Shown: positions 4,754 to 5,236 of the stretch, piece by piece
Numbering within the stretch: the first letter of the stretch is position 1
How the letters are laid out: each line of letters begins with the position of its first letter
Assembly: GCA_913020705.1 (NCBI GenBank)
Contig: CAJWBY010000237.1
Location: forward strand, 1 to 5,236
Length of the DNA stretch: 5,236 nucleotides
Reading direction: 5' to 3'
Source: an uncultured Colwellia sp.
GTDB taxonomy: Bacteria > Pseudomonadota > Gammaproteobacteria > Enterobacterales > Alteromonadaceae
Program-made: the position numbers and the translations under genes
The notes under the pieces: model-generated
Seen by the model: only the letters and a program-made list of their open reading frames with translations
Told to the model about the DNA's origin: nothing
The model's database searches: none

Positions 4754-5208
4754 CTTTGCACCCTAGCTCTTCAAGGAATTAAACTGATAAGTTTATTAAT
4801 TTAATGCTAAATACATGAAATATTTCGTAATAAAAATCAGATAAGTCGTTTTCTTTTAATACCTTTACCTACCATAAACAATAAATGTGAAATTAATATG
4901 GAGGCCAGCTTAAATTTAGACATTTAATTATATGGATATTCTCGAAAATTGACTTGGTCTTGAGTTTTCATACCGGATAGATATTTGCGTGATTAACGAC
5001 ATAGCGAAAGCTGAATTAAGCTTTTATTTTTTCAATTCAGTGCTATTTAAGGACATAGTGCCCCGAGAATGCTTGCTGGTGAGATTATGAGATCTTTTAG
5101 ACAAGCGTTTAATTTTAAAGATTTCGCTCATGATTAGTGATGTTTAGCATTATGAAACACCTTAATAGTGCGCTTAGTTGACGTAACCGTTTAAAACTTA
5201 ATTTTTGA
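4754..5208. other. intergenic region without a supported gene
   Basis: These 455 bases are AT-rich with only short open frames. The best are 35 codons on the minus strand (5131-5024) and 22 codons on the plus strand near 5070-5138, neither with a good ribosome site. The region must hold the promoter of the lipoprotein gene, but no clear -35/-10 pair stands out. One weak terminator-like hairpin lies at 5006-5032. I see no attC, tRNA or IS end. Confidence 0.6.
5006..5032 (+). terminator. weak terminator-like hairpin
   Basis: AAAGCT (5007-5012) pairs with AGCTTT (5019-5024) around a 6-base loop, followed by A and a run of six T (5027-5032). An alternative stem CTGAATT/AATTCAG (5011-5017, 5034-5040) overlaps it. 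The stem is AT-rich and no plus-strand gene lies upstream, so this is a low-confidence call. Confidence 0.2.
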
Positions 5209-5236
5209 TTAGAGCGAGAAGCGGACAGCATAGGTT
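5209..5236 (-). CDS. possible C-terminal end of an outer-membrane beta-barrel protein (partial)
   Basis: The minus strand entering the window reads TYAVRFSL then TAA. The alternating hydrophobic pattern ending in a hydrophobic residue resembles the last beta-strand signature of outer-membrane barrels. Only eight residues are visible, so this is a hint; the gene would lie mostly beyond the right edge. Confidence 0.22.

Noticed and set aside
4949..4983. TTGACT followed by TAGATA as a plus-strand promoter.
   Set aside because: The spacing is about 23 bases and no gene lies downstream on that strand.
5024..5131. 35-codon minus-strand frame (MSEIFKIKRL...).
   Set aside because: It has no ribosome site and no recognisable features, and it overlaps the AT-rich hairpin. 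Its length is expected by chance.
5070..5138. 22-codon plus-strand frame starting MLAGEIMRSF.
   Set aside because: It is too short, lacks a clear ribosome site and shows no family signal.

Overview
The window is AT-rich accessory DNA, probably from a marine gammaproteobacterium (Vibrionales or Alteromonadales type). This rests on base composition, VCR-like integron attC sites and the protein families seen; no species can be named. Most of it is remains of an integron cassette array read on the minus strand, invaded by two insertion sequences.

Layout, left to right: 12-242 (+) is a remnant of a ResB-type cytochrome c biogenesis protein. 292-828 (-) is a cassette-type gene of unknown function, probably cut short at its 3' end. 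841-932 is most of an attC site. About 930-2471 is an IS110-family element: a 248-bp leader holding a candidate bridge RNA, then a 422-aa DEDD transposase (1181-2449, +). The rest of the same attC lies at 2469-2483. 2465-2818 (-) is a DoxX-like small membrane protein in a second cassette. 2834-2910 is a second attC, truncated. 2911-4179 is a complete IS3-family element (orfA, orfB, frameshift signal, 26-bp terminal inverted repeats). 4163-4753 (-) is a lipoprotein gene with a Big_2-like domain, cut at its 3' end by the IS3 element. 4754-5208 holds no gene I can support, and the last bases (minus strand) may be the extreme C-terminus of an outer-membrane protein.

The most interesting signal is the IS110 element. 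Joining its two flanks rebuilds one attC arm that aligns with the Vibrio VCR. Its leader contains, in the order expected from the IS621 bridge-RNA model, four short guides: a left target guide identical to the attC left flank (7/7), a right target guide complementary to the right flank (9/10), a left donor guide identical to the element's right end (7/7) and a right donor guide complementary to its left end (7/7). The element therefore looks like an RNA-guided transposon whose guide addresses integron attC sites, with its RNA in the left end (IS110 layout) and not in the right end as expected for IS1111-attC elements.

The two cassettes read in the same direction, each beginning directly after an attC R' box, with promoters presumably outside the cassettes. 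No integrase gene or attI is visible. The IS3 element joins a truncated attC to an unrelated truncated lipoprotein gene without a target duplication, which suggests a deletion or recombination after insertion.
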